Assembly: GCF_000741645.1 (NCBI RefSeq)
Contig: NZ_JGZD01000009.1
Coordinates: forward strand, 1-64,000
Reading direction: 5' to 3'
DNA length: 64,000 bases
Source: Bifidobacterium minimum
GTDB lineage: Bacteria; Actinomycetota; Actinomycetes; Actinomycetales; Bifidobacteriaceae
Shown here: positions 8,549-17,049 of the stretch, piece after piece
How the letters are laid out: the number at the start of each line of letters is the position of its first letter
Numbering within the stretch: the first letter of the stretch is position 1
Position numbers and translations under genes: made by a program
Notes under the pieces: generated by a model
Told to the model about the DNA's origin: nothing
The model's database searches: none
The model's input: the letters and a program-made list of their open reading frames with translations, nothing else

Positions 8549-8589
8549 TACTTTAAGCTACTCTAAAGTATTTAGAGTAGCTTAAAGTA
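8549..8589. repeat. Perfect 41-bp palindrome (19-bp arms, 3-base loop)
   Basis: The arms at 8549-8567 and 8571-8589 are exactly complementary around GTA. The arm contains CTTTAAGC and TACTCTAAA, so it is AT-rich. Further half-copies flank it: CTACTCTGAGT at 8539-8549 and TTTAGAGTGG at 8597-8606. It lies about 180 bp after the kinase stop. No long T-run follows, so a simple intrinsic terminator is not certain. A protein-binding site or a recombination site is possible. Confidence 0.75.
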
Positions 8590-8639
8590 GCGGGAATTTA
8601 GAGTGGATGCACGCAGTGCGGCAGCGTTCACTCGTTGAG

Positions 8640-9055
8640 CTGCCAAATGGCCCGAGGGTCACGTGCTGACTTCCCTGTCCATGTCACAGCATCTTCATGC
8701 CGCAGACCTTGGCGATCCGAGGGTTGTGCTCCCGCTAAGCCGTAGAGTCGTCTGCATCGGATCCGACGGCAGTGCGGTATATCTGCAATTGTTCCGCGTC
8801 CATGCCCGACATTGTCGCCGCCCTGACCTCGCTGCCATCGAACTGCGATGGGCCACGGTTGTAGAGCAACTCCTGATGTTGCACGAAGTTTAAGTGCCGG
8901 GACTCGTCGCCGACCTGTAAGAAGCATTCTCCCCGGTTGGTTTCATGCACCTGTTCGTCGGGACTGACGCGGATCAGCAGCAGGGGGTGGCTGCTTGAGC
9001 CGAGTGAGACCAGCTCGACCTGCATGTGCACGGGATGGACGGTGAAGTTGATTGC
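8640..9055 (-). pseudogene. Relic of an AlbA_2/AAA_4-type regulator and a second decayed segment
   Basis: On the minus strand about 95 residues (near 9055-8735) read SPDEQVHETNRGECFLQVGDESR and SQFDGSEVRAATM. This matches the pattern of the Schlafen-like AlbA_2 (divergent AAA_4) DNA-binding/ATPase regulators, covering the end of the N-terminal domain. There is no start codon, an in-frame stop lies just upstream, and the downstream half is missing. The adjoining 8640-8720 part resembles 2570-2632. Nothing here should make a working protein. Confidence 0.6.
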
Positions 9056-9207
9056 ATTCTGTCACAGTGCGTTCTCCCGTTTTGTGCTCAACCTTGCCAT
9101 CATGGATACCGAGAATTACCGAGCCCCATCCGCATTGGCGAAGGTAACAAGGGTGATGTGGACTGGTTTTTGTTCCCGATTTCCCCCAGATAAGGAATGA
9201 TGGAATT

Positions 9208-9506
9208 ATGAGCACTCGATATACGAAGGAGTTCAAGGAACGGGCGGTCAGGCTGTTGGCTGAGTCCCGGGAGAATTACGCGTCCGAGACGAAGGCGTTG
9301 CAGGGCGTGGCGAAGGATCTGGGTGTGGCGGCGGAATCATTGCGCCGCTGGCAGGCCAAGGCCGATACGGCAAGCACGGCGGTCCCCAGGAGTCCGGCGA
9401 GCTCAGGCGCCTGCGCCGGGAGAATGCGCAGCTGCGTCGGGCGAACGAGATCCTGTCGAGCGCGTCGGCTTTTTTCGCCTCACGGCTCGACCCGACACGG
9501 CATTGA
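9208..9506 (+). pseudogene. IS3 orfA (transposase N-terminal, HTH_Tnp_1), frameshifted
   Basis: ATG at 9208 starts MSTRYTKEFKERAVRLL, the classic IS3 orfA helix-turn-helix beginning, and continues to SLRRWQAKADT. Near 9370 the frame is lost. The normal continuation (ELRRLRRENAQLRRANEIL, a leucine-zipper-like stretch) and the end FFASRLDPTRH are read in another frame, ending at TGA 9504-9506. A single-base indel explains it. The protein would bind the terminal repeats and regulate transposition. Confidence 0.82.
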
Positions 9507-10431
9507 TGGTCGCGTACATCGACACTCATCGCCACCGGTTCGGGGTCGGGCCGATCTGCACGGTCCTGCGGGCTGCGCTGGCTGGCGGGTTTCTCACCGC
9601 CAGAGCCTACTGGCAGGCCAAGAAGCGTGCCGTCTGCAGGATGCGTACTCGCCCATGAGACGCTGGCCCGTGACATCATGGTGATGCACGCGCACCGGTT
9701 CATGGCGGTGTACGGGTATCGGAAAGTCCATCACCGGCTGATCCGACAGGGATGGCATGGCATCGGGCGTGACCAGGTGCTGCACGTCATGCGCTCCCTC
9801 AGGATCCAGGGGGTGCGTCGGGGACGGAACCCGATCACCACGCGCCCCGCCAGGAGCGCGGGTGGCAGGCCGGACCTGGTGAACAGGCAGTTCACCACCG
9901 AGGCTCCTGGACGCTTGCACGTGGCCGACATCACCATCGTCACGACTCGCGTCCGGCTCGTTCGCGTATGTGGCGTTCGTCACCGACGCGTACGCCAGAA
10001 GGATCGTGGGATGGGCCGTCGCCGCGAGCCAGCACACCAGGACGCTGCCGTTGATTGCCTTGGATCAGTCCATCAGCCGGGCTGCCCGACATGGGGATAC
10101 GCGCGGCCTGGTCCACCATTCGGATCACGGCACCCAATACATCAGTGCCCTGTACGGCACGCACCTGACACCAGCAGGCATCCTCGCATCCACCGGCAGC
10201 GTGGGCGACTCGTATGATAACGCGCTGGCAGAAACCGTCAACGGCGCATACAAGACGGAATTGATCAAACGATCCGACCCGTTCGAATCCGTGCACGCCC
10301 TGGAACAGGCCATCTTCCAATGGGTCTCCTGGTGGAACCAGGAGCGCCTGCACCAGCACCTCGACTACCGGACACCAGCAGAAGTCGAAACCCTGTATCA
10401 TCAAACCAAGGCGACACTCGTCGCCCAATAA
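9506..10431 (+). pseudogene. IS3 orfB (DDE transposase), multiple frameshifts
   Basis: ATG at 9506 overlaps the orfA stop (TGATG). The product is read in pieces: MVAYIDTHRHRFGVGPICTVL, then ARDIMVMHAHRFMAVYGYRKV after a shift near 9640, then AFVTDAYARRIVGWAV after a shift near 9950, ending SWWNQERLHQHLDYRTPAE. The DDE residues are visible in VADITIV, HHSDHGTQY and NALAETVNGAYK. At least two indels make it non-functional. It is the integrase-core half of the transposase. Confidence 0.85.
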
Positions 10432-10590
10432 GACACCGGGAACAAAAACCAGTCCACATCACTTATACGCGGGCGAAGACCGGGTTCATCCGGTCATATG
10501 TGGCCAAGTCGCGGGAGAAGTGAACGCTAGCGGAATAAAGCGATCGTTCATTGAACGTTACTTTGAGACCTTTAGTCTTCAAGCTTTGGC

Positions 10591-11484
10591 TTATTGTTTC
10601 GCTTTCAGTCCGTCCATTCGAATTGGAATAGCGTTGTCTGGATTCTTTTCGAGATATTCTGCAGGGCAGTGGTCGATCCAGCGTTGAAGAATGACCATTT
10701 CATCCTGAGTTCTGTGGAGTTTGCGAAGTATTATTGCTGCCTGTTCGGTGTACCAGGGAGCAGGTTCACGGTGAGTGGTCCGGGTTTCGTTTTCTGCTCC
10801 TTGAATTGCCACGAGTGTGAGTTGGAGAGCCCCTTCGAATCTACCTTCACGTTTCAATTCTTGAATGGGCTCGACCGTCTCAAGGAAGTGTATGCCGTTG
10901 GCAGTCCCCGGCCTGATCTCGGCTGCCCGTTCGGGGCTTTCCTGTGTCTATGAGCGAAGCATACTTTCCGTGGCTTCGAATCTTGCGTGGCGCATTTCTT
11001 TAGAAGACATGGGTGGCCTGTGCTCTTTCGACCTTGCCCATTGTGGGTCACCATTGCCTATCCATGCCCAGGCTTCGCACCTGAGATTCTGCTGCAGTAC
11101 CGCGGTAAAGAGTTGAATCCGCAGAGTCTGAGAGCTTTCGGTGGGAAGCTGGAGTATGTGCGCAACATAGCCAGGAAGGTATCCGACTTTATATCCTTCC
11201 GCGAACACGGCGATCGTTGAAGGGTCATATGTGTTGGCTGGTTCTCTCTGCATCTTTCCTTCTATTTCAAGATAGCCGTTCTCTGCTAGTTGGTGTTGTT
11301 CAGCCAGCCTGGCGATTTCTTCCTTGCATATGGTGGTTGTGCCGGAGAGGCTGACAAGACCGACCTGTGAAGAGAGAACGTTGTTTGCACTGTTACTGCT
11401 GCTGCCAGCTGATCTTCGTATTGACGCATTGTCCTGAGTAGAGTCAGCATGCAGCTGGCCGATCAATGATTTAAGAAAGCCCAT
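10591..11484 (-). pseudogene. HIRAN-type domain protein interrupted by one in-frame TAG
   Basis: One reading frame from 11484 to 10591 gives about 297 residues, cut only by a TAG at 10948-10950 (after residue 178). The first part contains GYLEIEGKMQREPANTYDPSTIAVFAEGYKVGYLPGY, resembling a HIRAN-type DNA-end-binding domain. After the stop the same frame continues in convincing protein (GTANGIHFLETVEPIQELKREG, EPAPWYTEQAAIILRKL). The second half looks tetratricopeptide-like. The clean continuity says one gene with a recent nonsense mutation or a sequencing error. A restart at TTG 10857 is possible but has no clear ribosome site. Confidence 0.7.
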
Positions 11485-11597
11485 GCTTCATAACAATAGA
11501 TGCTGACTCATAGCGAACGACATAGAAATCAGTACGTACATTTCCAACAAATGTTAAGGGCCTATGACTGTGGCTCACTGGTATCAAATGGTCATTA

Positions 11598-12532
11598 GTG
11601 GGATGCAGATCGCTTTTCCGTGAGCATTATAATGGCTTCGTGATTGAGAAGAAGGAATATTTAATCCGAACATTGTCGCGCACTAAACGCAAAGATTATG
11701 AAAACTACGTCGTGAATGCGGTATGGAACCGACTCGATATGAGCGACGTTAAGCCGGTTGCTCAGCAACTAGTCATCAACAGCCCCAGCGAACGTTATTT
11801 CATTGATCTATATTTTCCCCAGATTGCCATCGGTGTTGAATGCGACGAAGGACACCACAAGAAGCAAGCGTCCAAGGATATCGATAGGGAATTGACAATC
11901 ACAGACATCCTCAGACAATTGAAGGGTAAGGACTATAGAGCAATCCATGTTGACATTTCAAAATCTTATGAAGAAGTTGAGCAATCCATCAACAGTTGCG
12001 TCACAGATATAGCGAACCAAGTGCGGCAACTTCGGGATGATGGTTCATTCATCCTTGGACCGGCACTGAGAGAGATCCCCATGCTTATTTTGCGGGTAAG
12101 ACAGAGATTCGAGCTAATGATGATTCTGGTTTTCGAACAATTGCAGAGGCGTTGAACACAGTTCTTCGTGCAAATTATAAGGGATTTCAAAATTCGTTTT
12201 GCATACCTTCTCGTTTACGAGCAGCCTATGGGAATAAATACCACGTCTGGTTTCCGAAACTTGCGGTTAATGGGCGGGCGGTGTCCAGGGGGTGGAACAA
12301 CCAGCTCTCACTTGATGGAAAGGAAATCATTGAGTTCAATGAAGCGCTGGAAAAAATTGACCCAGGGTACCAAGATGAGACGGCTTTGACTTTTGCAAAG
12401 GAAACTGACCCAGTAACCCGTGAATCAGAATACCGTTTCATAGGTATTTTTCAGCGAGATGGGATGGTACCTGGATGCGAGAGCAAACGGCGGTGGAAAA
12501 GAATCAGTGAGTCATTTGCGTTCCTCAACTGA
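11598..12532 (+). pseudogene. Modification-dependent endonuclease, PvuRts1I/AbaSI-like, frameshifted
   Basis: The first frame (11598-12155) has a PD-(D/E)XK nuclease-like core: ERYFIDLYFPQIAIGVECDEGHHKK, with the Asp and Glu metal ligands. The second frame carries the C-terminal half (HAYFAGKTEIRANDDSGFRTIAEAL through NNQLSLDGKEIIEF to YRFIGIFQRDG and WKRISESFAF), resembling the SRA-like base-flipping domain of PvuRts1I/AbaSI enzymes, which cut DNA with 5-hydroxymethylcytosine. The frames join near 12050, where a one-base shift restores a single protein of about 310 residues. So the parts are complete but the gene is broken. The assignment is from memory of the family pattern. GC is well below the core genes. 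Confidence 0.65.
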
Positions 12533-13042
12533 GTGAAACACTGTCTGAAATGGAACATTTGTTCACGCTGTCACCGCTCGAGAGCTCGAGTAGTTTTCAC
12601 GCCATGGGTGTATGGAAACCCGGGCAACAGTCAGTCACGCCTCTGCACTGTTAGTGTCAACTTTCTAGTTCCCAGAAGACAATAGTTTCGATGGATTAAC
12701 GCACGCACCGAAATTCAATTGCCTAATGAAATAATTCATTGTGTTCGCGCTACAGTAGACTCTTGCCATCGTGTGACACACTGGTTGATTGCACGCTGTC
12801 GTCTGATTTCTCAGACCGATCCGGTTTCCTTATGTGCGCTTCAAATCATGCGGGGAGTGCGACTGGATCATCCTTTTTCGATGACGGAGATGCTTATGAG
12901 ATTGTGAGGATGATGCAATTCATAGTCAGAACTTTTGTTGGAGTTGTTCAAGTGTGTATGAAATCGGCACCTCAAAAGATTGTTCGAACCAGCCGCCGCG
13001 GGCTATAGCGGACTTTTAAGCTACTGTTCTCGAATCAAAGAG
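12533..13042. other. Intergenic stretch without recognisable genes
   Basis: About 500 bp of moderately AT-rich sequence between the nuclease relic and the tRNA terminator. Open frames up to 89 codons on the plus strand (for example 12739-13008) lack ribosome sites and recognisable motifs. A short self-complementary CTCGAGAGCTCGAG lies near 12579-12592. Nothing else is seen. Confidence 0.5.
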
Positions 13043-13079
13043 AAAACAAAAGCCCGGAACCATTGACATTCCGGGCTTA
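13043..13079 (-). terminator. Rho-independent terminator of the initiator tRNA gene
   Basis: A 10-bp perfect stem (13050-13059 with 13069-13078, AAGCCCGGAA/TTCCGGGCTT) around a 9-base loop. On the minus strand it is followed by TTTTGTTTT. It is placed just downstream of the minus-strand tRNA. Confidence 0.85.
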
Positions 13080-13083
13080 TCAG

Positions 13084-13157
13084 TAGCGGGGTCAGGATTT
13101 GAACCTGAGACCTCTGGGTTATGAGCCCAGCGAGCTACCGAGCTGCTCCACCCCGCG
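13084..13157 (-). tRNA. tRNA-fMet (initiator, anticodon CAT)
   Basis: The minus strand reads CGCGGGGTGGAGCAG, with the anticodon stem/loop CTGGGCTCATAACCCAG (three G-C pairs next to the CAT loop) and a T-arm GGTTCAAATCC. The unpaired first base (C1 against T72) and the three G-C pairs mark an initiator tRNA. CCA is not encoded. Its 3' end faces the accessory region on the left. Confidence 0.95.
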
Positions 13158-13260
13158 TCGGCTGCCTCAAGGGCAGCTCTATCCACTTTACCGAGTGATG
13201 TGGGAATGTCAAATCGGTGTGGTGAACCCCTTTGTGCCGGGATGCGGACATAATGGTTTC

Positions 13261-14355
13261 ATGCCTATCAACATTCCCAGTGGCCTGCCGGCGCGGGCCA
13301 TACTCGACTCCGAGCGCATCTTCGCGCTGGAGAGGCCCGAGGCCGAGCGCCAGCGCGTGCGGCCACTGCGACTGGTGATCCTCAATCTCATGCCCAAGAA
13401 GATCGAGACGGAGACGCAGCTGCTGCGCCTGATCTCCAAGTCCCCGCTGCAGGTCGAGGTCGACTTCATGAAGACGTCGACCCACCAATCCACGCATGTC
13501 AGTGCCGATCATCTGCTCAAGTTCTACGAGAATCTCGACGCCTTCGAGGACAACTGCTACGACGGACTCATCGTCACGGGGGCGCCGGTGGAGCATCTGG
13601 ACTTCGAGCAGGTCGATTACTGGGACGAGTTCACGCATATCCTCGATTGGGCCGGCTCCCATGTGTTCTCCACCATGTATCTGTGCTGGGGGGCGATGGG
13701 CGCGCTCTACCATCGGTATGGCGTGCGCAAGCACGTTCTGGACACGAAGCTGTTCGGAGTGTTCCCGCAGTTCCTGCAGGACGAGTACTGCTTCCTGACG
13801 AACGGCTTCGACGAGGTGGCCCTTCAGCCGCACTCGCGGATCGCCGGCGTGGACGAGGACGACGTAGCCGCCAATCCCGCTCTGCAGACGCTCACCTGGG
13901 GGCCGCAGTCCGGACCGGGGCTCATCGCGACGCGCGACTTCTCCGAGGTGTTCGCTCTGGGGCATTGGGAATACGGAAAGTACACTCTGGCCGACGAGTA
14001 CCAGCGGGACATATCCAAGGGCATATCCAACGTGCCGCTTCCCGCGAACTACTACCCGCATGACGACCCCTCACTGGAGCCCCTGTTCGCGTGGCGGGCC
14101 CACGCCAATCTTCTGTGGCGCAACTGGCTCAACTGGGTGTACCAGACCACGCCGTACGACCTGTCCGAGGTCCCGGCGCTGAGATCCGAGAAGAGGCTGG
14201 GTACCGATCGCTCCATCCGACACGCTCCGGGATCGCCTCGAAGGGACGGATTCGCGCCATTGCTGACCGATGGGTACGGCCTTGTAGAAAACAGTCGTAG
14301 AATCGCATCTAGCCATTCGGGGTTGAATGTCGACACGACTCCGAGTCGCGCCTGA
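13261..14355 (+). CDS. metA: Homoserine O-acyltransferase, MetA type
   Basis: A 364-residue cytosolic enzyme that activates homoserine with an acyl group (succinyl- or acetyl-CoA) for methionine synthesis. It has the family start MPINIPSGLPA, the catalytic Cys in YLCWGAMGALYHRYG (about residue 142), and the His and Glu of LGHWEYGKYTL. Length exceeds the usual 300-310 residues by a poorly conserved tail after SEKRLG. The frame is open upstream through the tRNA, so the start at 13261 is set by homology. Acyl-donor preference cannot be read with confidence. It stands directly before the ATP synthase operon. Confidence 0.93.
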   Translation: MPINIPSGLPARAILDSERIFALERPEAERQRVRPLRLVILNLMPKKIETETQLLRLISKSPLQVEVDFMKTSTHQSTHVSADHLLKFYENLDAFEDNCYDGLIVTGAPVEHLDFEQVDYWDEFTHILDWAGSHVFSTMYLCWGAMGALYHRYGVRKHVLDTKLFGVFPQFLQDEYCFLTNGFDEVALQPHSRIAGVDEDDVAANPALQTLTWGPQSGPGLIATRDFSEVFALGHWEYGKYTLADEYQRDISKGISNVPLPANYYPHDDPSLEPLFAWRAHANLLWRNWLNWVYQTTPYDLSEVPALRSEKRLGTDRSIRHAPGSPRRDGFAPLLTDGYGLVENSRRIASSHSGLNVDTTPSRA

Positions 14356-14450
14356 CAGACCGGTGATGCTCCTCATGGAGGAAATCGGCCCGATACATTC
14401 AGCCCCACCGATGGGCTAGACTGACAGCTGAACGAAGCGGGAGGCGCGGA

Positions 14451-15263
14451 ATGATTATTGCTGCCAAAGCGGCTGCAGGAATGCTTCTTGCAGAAGGGTC
14501 GCTTCAGGTACCAAGTATCGATGAGTTTCTTCCTCCGGAGATTCTCTTCCAAGGCACGCCTTTCGCCATCAACCGCATCATTTTGGTTCGCATCGTGGCG
14601 ACGGTGGTCATGCTGGCGGTTCTTGGGACTACTGCCGCGAAGGCGAAGCTGATTCCTGGACGTTGGCAGGGGGCCGTTGAATGGCTTCTCGAATTCGTTC
14701 GCGACAACATCGTCTATCAAGTGATGGGCGAGATCCGTGGTCGCCGGTATGTCCCCATGATCACCACAATGTTCATGACCATACTGGTCTTTAACCTGTG
14801 CGGGATCATCCCGGGACTCAACATCGCGGCCACCGCCACCATCGTCGTCCCGCTCCTTTTCGCGTTGTGGACGTTCGTGCAGTATTGGGGTGCGACTTTC
14901 CGCGGCAAGGGGTTCATTCCCTATCTCCGTGAGGAGCTTTTCCCTGCGGGCGTCCCGTGGCCGATCTATATCATCCTTGCGCCCATGCAGCTTCTGGACA
15001 TCGTGGTGATTCGTCCGTTCTCATTGACGATCCGGTTGTTCGCCAACATGATTTCCGGACACATCCTCGTCGCCCTGTGCTTCGCCGCCACTCAGTACTT
15101 CCTGATCGATGCCGAATCAAAGGCCCTCATCGGGTTCGGAGCCGTGACTTTCGTAGGAGGAATCGTCATGACGCTTTTCGAGGCGTTCGTGGCGGCGATT
15201 CAGGCCTTCATCTTCGCCACATTGAGTACGGTCTACATCAACCTCAGCTATCCCGAAGATTAG
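14451..15263 (+). CDS. atpB: ATP synthase F0 subunit a
   Basis: A 270-residue integral membrane protein that, with the c-ring, forms the proton path of the F1Fo ATP synthase. Several hydrophobic helices are evident, and the conserved segment IRPFSLTIRLFANMISGHIL carries the essential Arg of helix 4. The start has GGAGG six bases upstream. It is the first gene of atpBEFHAGDC. No atpI is seen before it. In bifidobacteria this complex often works as an ATP-driven proton pump in acid tolerance (known of the group). Confidence 0.97.
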   Translation: MIIAAKAAAGMLLAEGSLQVPSIDEFLPPEILFQGTPFAINRIILVRIVATVVMLAVLGTTAAKAKLIPGRWQGAVEWLLEFVRDNIVYQVMGEIRGRRYVPMITTMFMTILVFNLCGIIPGLNIAATATIVVPLLFALWTFVQYWGATFRGKGFIPYLREELFPAGVPWPIYIILAPMQLLDIVVIRPFSLTIRLFANMISGHILVALCFAATQYFLIDAESKALIGFGAVTFVGGIVMTLFEAFVAAIQAFIFATLSTVYINLSYPED

Positions 15264-15548
<285 letters not shown>

Positions 15549-15594
15549 CGGTTGAGTCGTCAAGTGGTTGGCTCGAATAGTGAAAGGAGAAACG

Positions 15595-16128
15595 ATGGAT
15601 ACCTTGGCAGCTGACGGGATCAAACTGTTTCTTCCTGAGACCTACGATCTCGTATGGTCATCGATTGTTCTGGTTATCGTCGCGGCGTTCTTCTACAAGT
15701 ACTTCCTGCCAAAGTTCCAGTCGGTTTTCGACGAGAGGTCCCACAAGATAGAAGGCGGCATCGCCAAGGCTCAGAAGGCTCAGAAGGATGCCGACGAGGC
15801 CAAGCGCAAGTACGAGGAGCAGCTGAGCACGGCACGCGTGGATGCGTCGAAGATTCGCGATGACGCGCGCGCCGAGGCCTCACACATCATCGCCGACGCC
15901 CGGTCGAGGGCCGAGACGGAGGCGTCTCAGGTCACCGCCAATGCGCAGCGCTCGATCGAGGCCCAGCAGAAGCAGGCGTTGGTCAGCCTGCGCGGCGAGG
16001 TCGGAACGTTGGCCGTCGCGCTGGCGGGTAAGATTCTCGGCTCCCGTCTTGAGGACGATGCCGTCCAGTCGTCGATGATCAATCAGATGATCGACGAGAT
16101 CGACGGTACGGACGGCGAGGGCAAGTGA
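15595..16128 (+). CDS. atpF: ATP synthase F0 subunit b
   Basis: A 177-residue peripheral-stalk subunit. There is one N-terminal membrane helix (about residues 18-38, ending FFYKYFLPKFQ), then a long Ala/Lys/Glu-rich helix (AQKAQKDADEAKRKYEEQL) for the stator. The start at 15595 has AAAGGAGA just upstream and is preferred to the upstream in-frame codon at 15568. It connects subunit a to the delta subunit. Confidence 0.96.
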   Translation: MDTLAADGIKLFLPETYDLVWSSIVLVIVAAFFYKYFLPKFQSVFDERSHKIEGGIAKAQKAQKDADEAKRKYEEQLSTARVDASKIRDDARAEASHIIADARSRAETEASQVTANAQRSIEAQQKQALVSLRGEVGTLAVALAGKILGSRLEDDAVQSSMINQMIDEIDGTDGEGK

Positions 16129-16166
16129 CGCATGGCGTCACTGCGGATAGGAGGAGGTGAGGACGT

Positions 16167-16994
16167 ATGCGTGGAGAGGCATCCCGGATAGCCGACCGCA
16201 CATCACGTGATTCCCTTGCGCCCAGGCTTCGTGAGGCTGGCGACGATGCGTGGAGGATCGGCAATGAGCTGTTCTCCATCACCGATCTTCTGGATCATTC
16301 CACCCATGTGGAACGCGCCCTCACCGACCCGTCGCGGTCTCTGGACGACAAGAAGCGTCTGCTGACCACCCTTCTGGGCGATCAGGCCCATCCGCTGACC
16401 ATGGAGATCCTTACCGATCTCGCGGCCCGTCGGTGGAGCAGATCGGGGGACATCGCCAACGCGGTCGAGGACTTCGGCGTGGATGCGTTCATGTACGCCG
16501 CCGATTCCGCGGGGTCGACGCTCACCGTGTCGGTCCAGCTTGCGGAGCTTCACTCGGCTCTGCTGAACCTGCCGGTGGTCCGTGCGCGCCTCTATGACGA
16601 GAAGGTCCCGGCCCAGGTGCGCATCCGGCTGCTCCATACCGTGCTGGGGGGAAACAACCTCGATCCCATCGCGATGCGCCTTGCGGAGCATGCCACCGCG
16701 AATCTGCGCAACCGGCGATACTTGGCGACGATCCAGTGGCTGATCAACAAGTTCTCCCGGCATATGGGGGAATCGATGGTCACCGTCACCACGGCCACTC
16801 CGCTGACGCCCGAGCAGATCGGGCGCCTATCGCATATCTACTCATCCAGACTTGGCCGTGCCGTCCACATCAACTCCGTCGTCGACGCGACGGTTCTGGG
16901 TGGAATGCGCGTTCAGGTGGGGGACGAGGTCACCGACAACACGGTGGTGGCCCAGCTTCAGCAGTTGCGCCGCAAGGTCCGTGTGAGCGCATGA
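16167..16994 (+). CDS. atpH: ATP synthase F1 subunit delta
   Basis: A 275-residue stator subunit joining the b stalk to the top of F1. It is longer than the roughly 180 residues of E. coli delta but matches the extended actinobacterial form. The C-terminal signature is visible (VVDATVLGGMRVQVGDEVTDNTV). The start follows GGAGGAGGTGAGG. It lies between atpF and atpA as expected. Confidence 0.95.
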   Translation: MRGEASRIADRTSRDSLAPRLREAGDDAWRIGNELFSITDLLDHSTHVERALTDPSRSLDDKKRLLTTLLGDQAHPLTMEILTDLAARRWSRSGDIANAVEDFGVDAFMYAADSAGSTLTVSVQLAELHSALLNLPVVRARLYDEKVPAQVRIRLLHTVLGGNNLDPIAMRLAEHATANLRNRRYLATIQWLINKFSRHMGESMVTVTTATPLTPEQIGRLSHIYSSRLGRAVHINSVVDATVLGGMRVQVGDEVTDNTVVAQLQQLRRKVRVSA

Positions 16995-17049
16995 GCGGCA
17001 GCAGACACGATAACGACGTACAGTCAGAAAAACAACATAAGGAGTGATC

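Larger units (their letters stand above)
9153..10462 (+). mobile_element. IS3-family insertion sequence, decayed, with intact terminal repeats
   Basis: The element is bounded by perfect 26-bp inverted repeats at 9153-9178 and 10437-10462, the inner 25 bp starting TG and ending CA as in IS3 elements. It encodes an orfA/orfB transposase pair on the plus strand, both frameshifted. No obvious direct repeat of 3-5 bp flanks it (GGG on the left, CTT on the right), so it may have recombined or the flanks have drifted. It should be immobile unless supplied with transposase in trans. Confidence 0.88.

Noticed and set aside
8586..8594. AGTAGCGGG shared with the tRNA-fMet 3' flank (13082-13090), as an attachment site
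   Set aside because: Only nine bases match and the tRNA end proper is not repeated. Chance is enough.
10948..10950. TAG read as an amino acid (pyrrolysine or suppression)
   Set aside because: No supporting genes or context are seen in the window. A nonsense mutation or sequence error is simpler.
12739..13008. 89-codon open frame before tRNA-fMet as a gene
   Set aside because: No ribosome site, odd Cys/Ser-rich composition and no recognisable motif.
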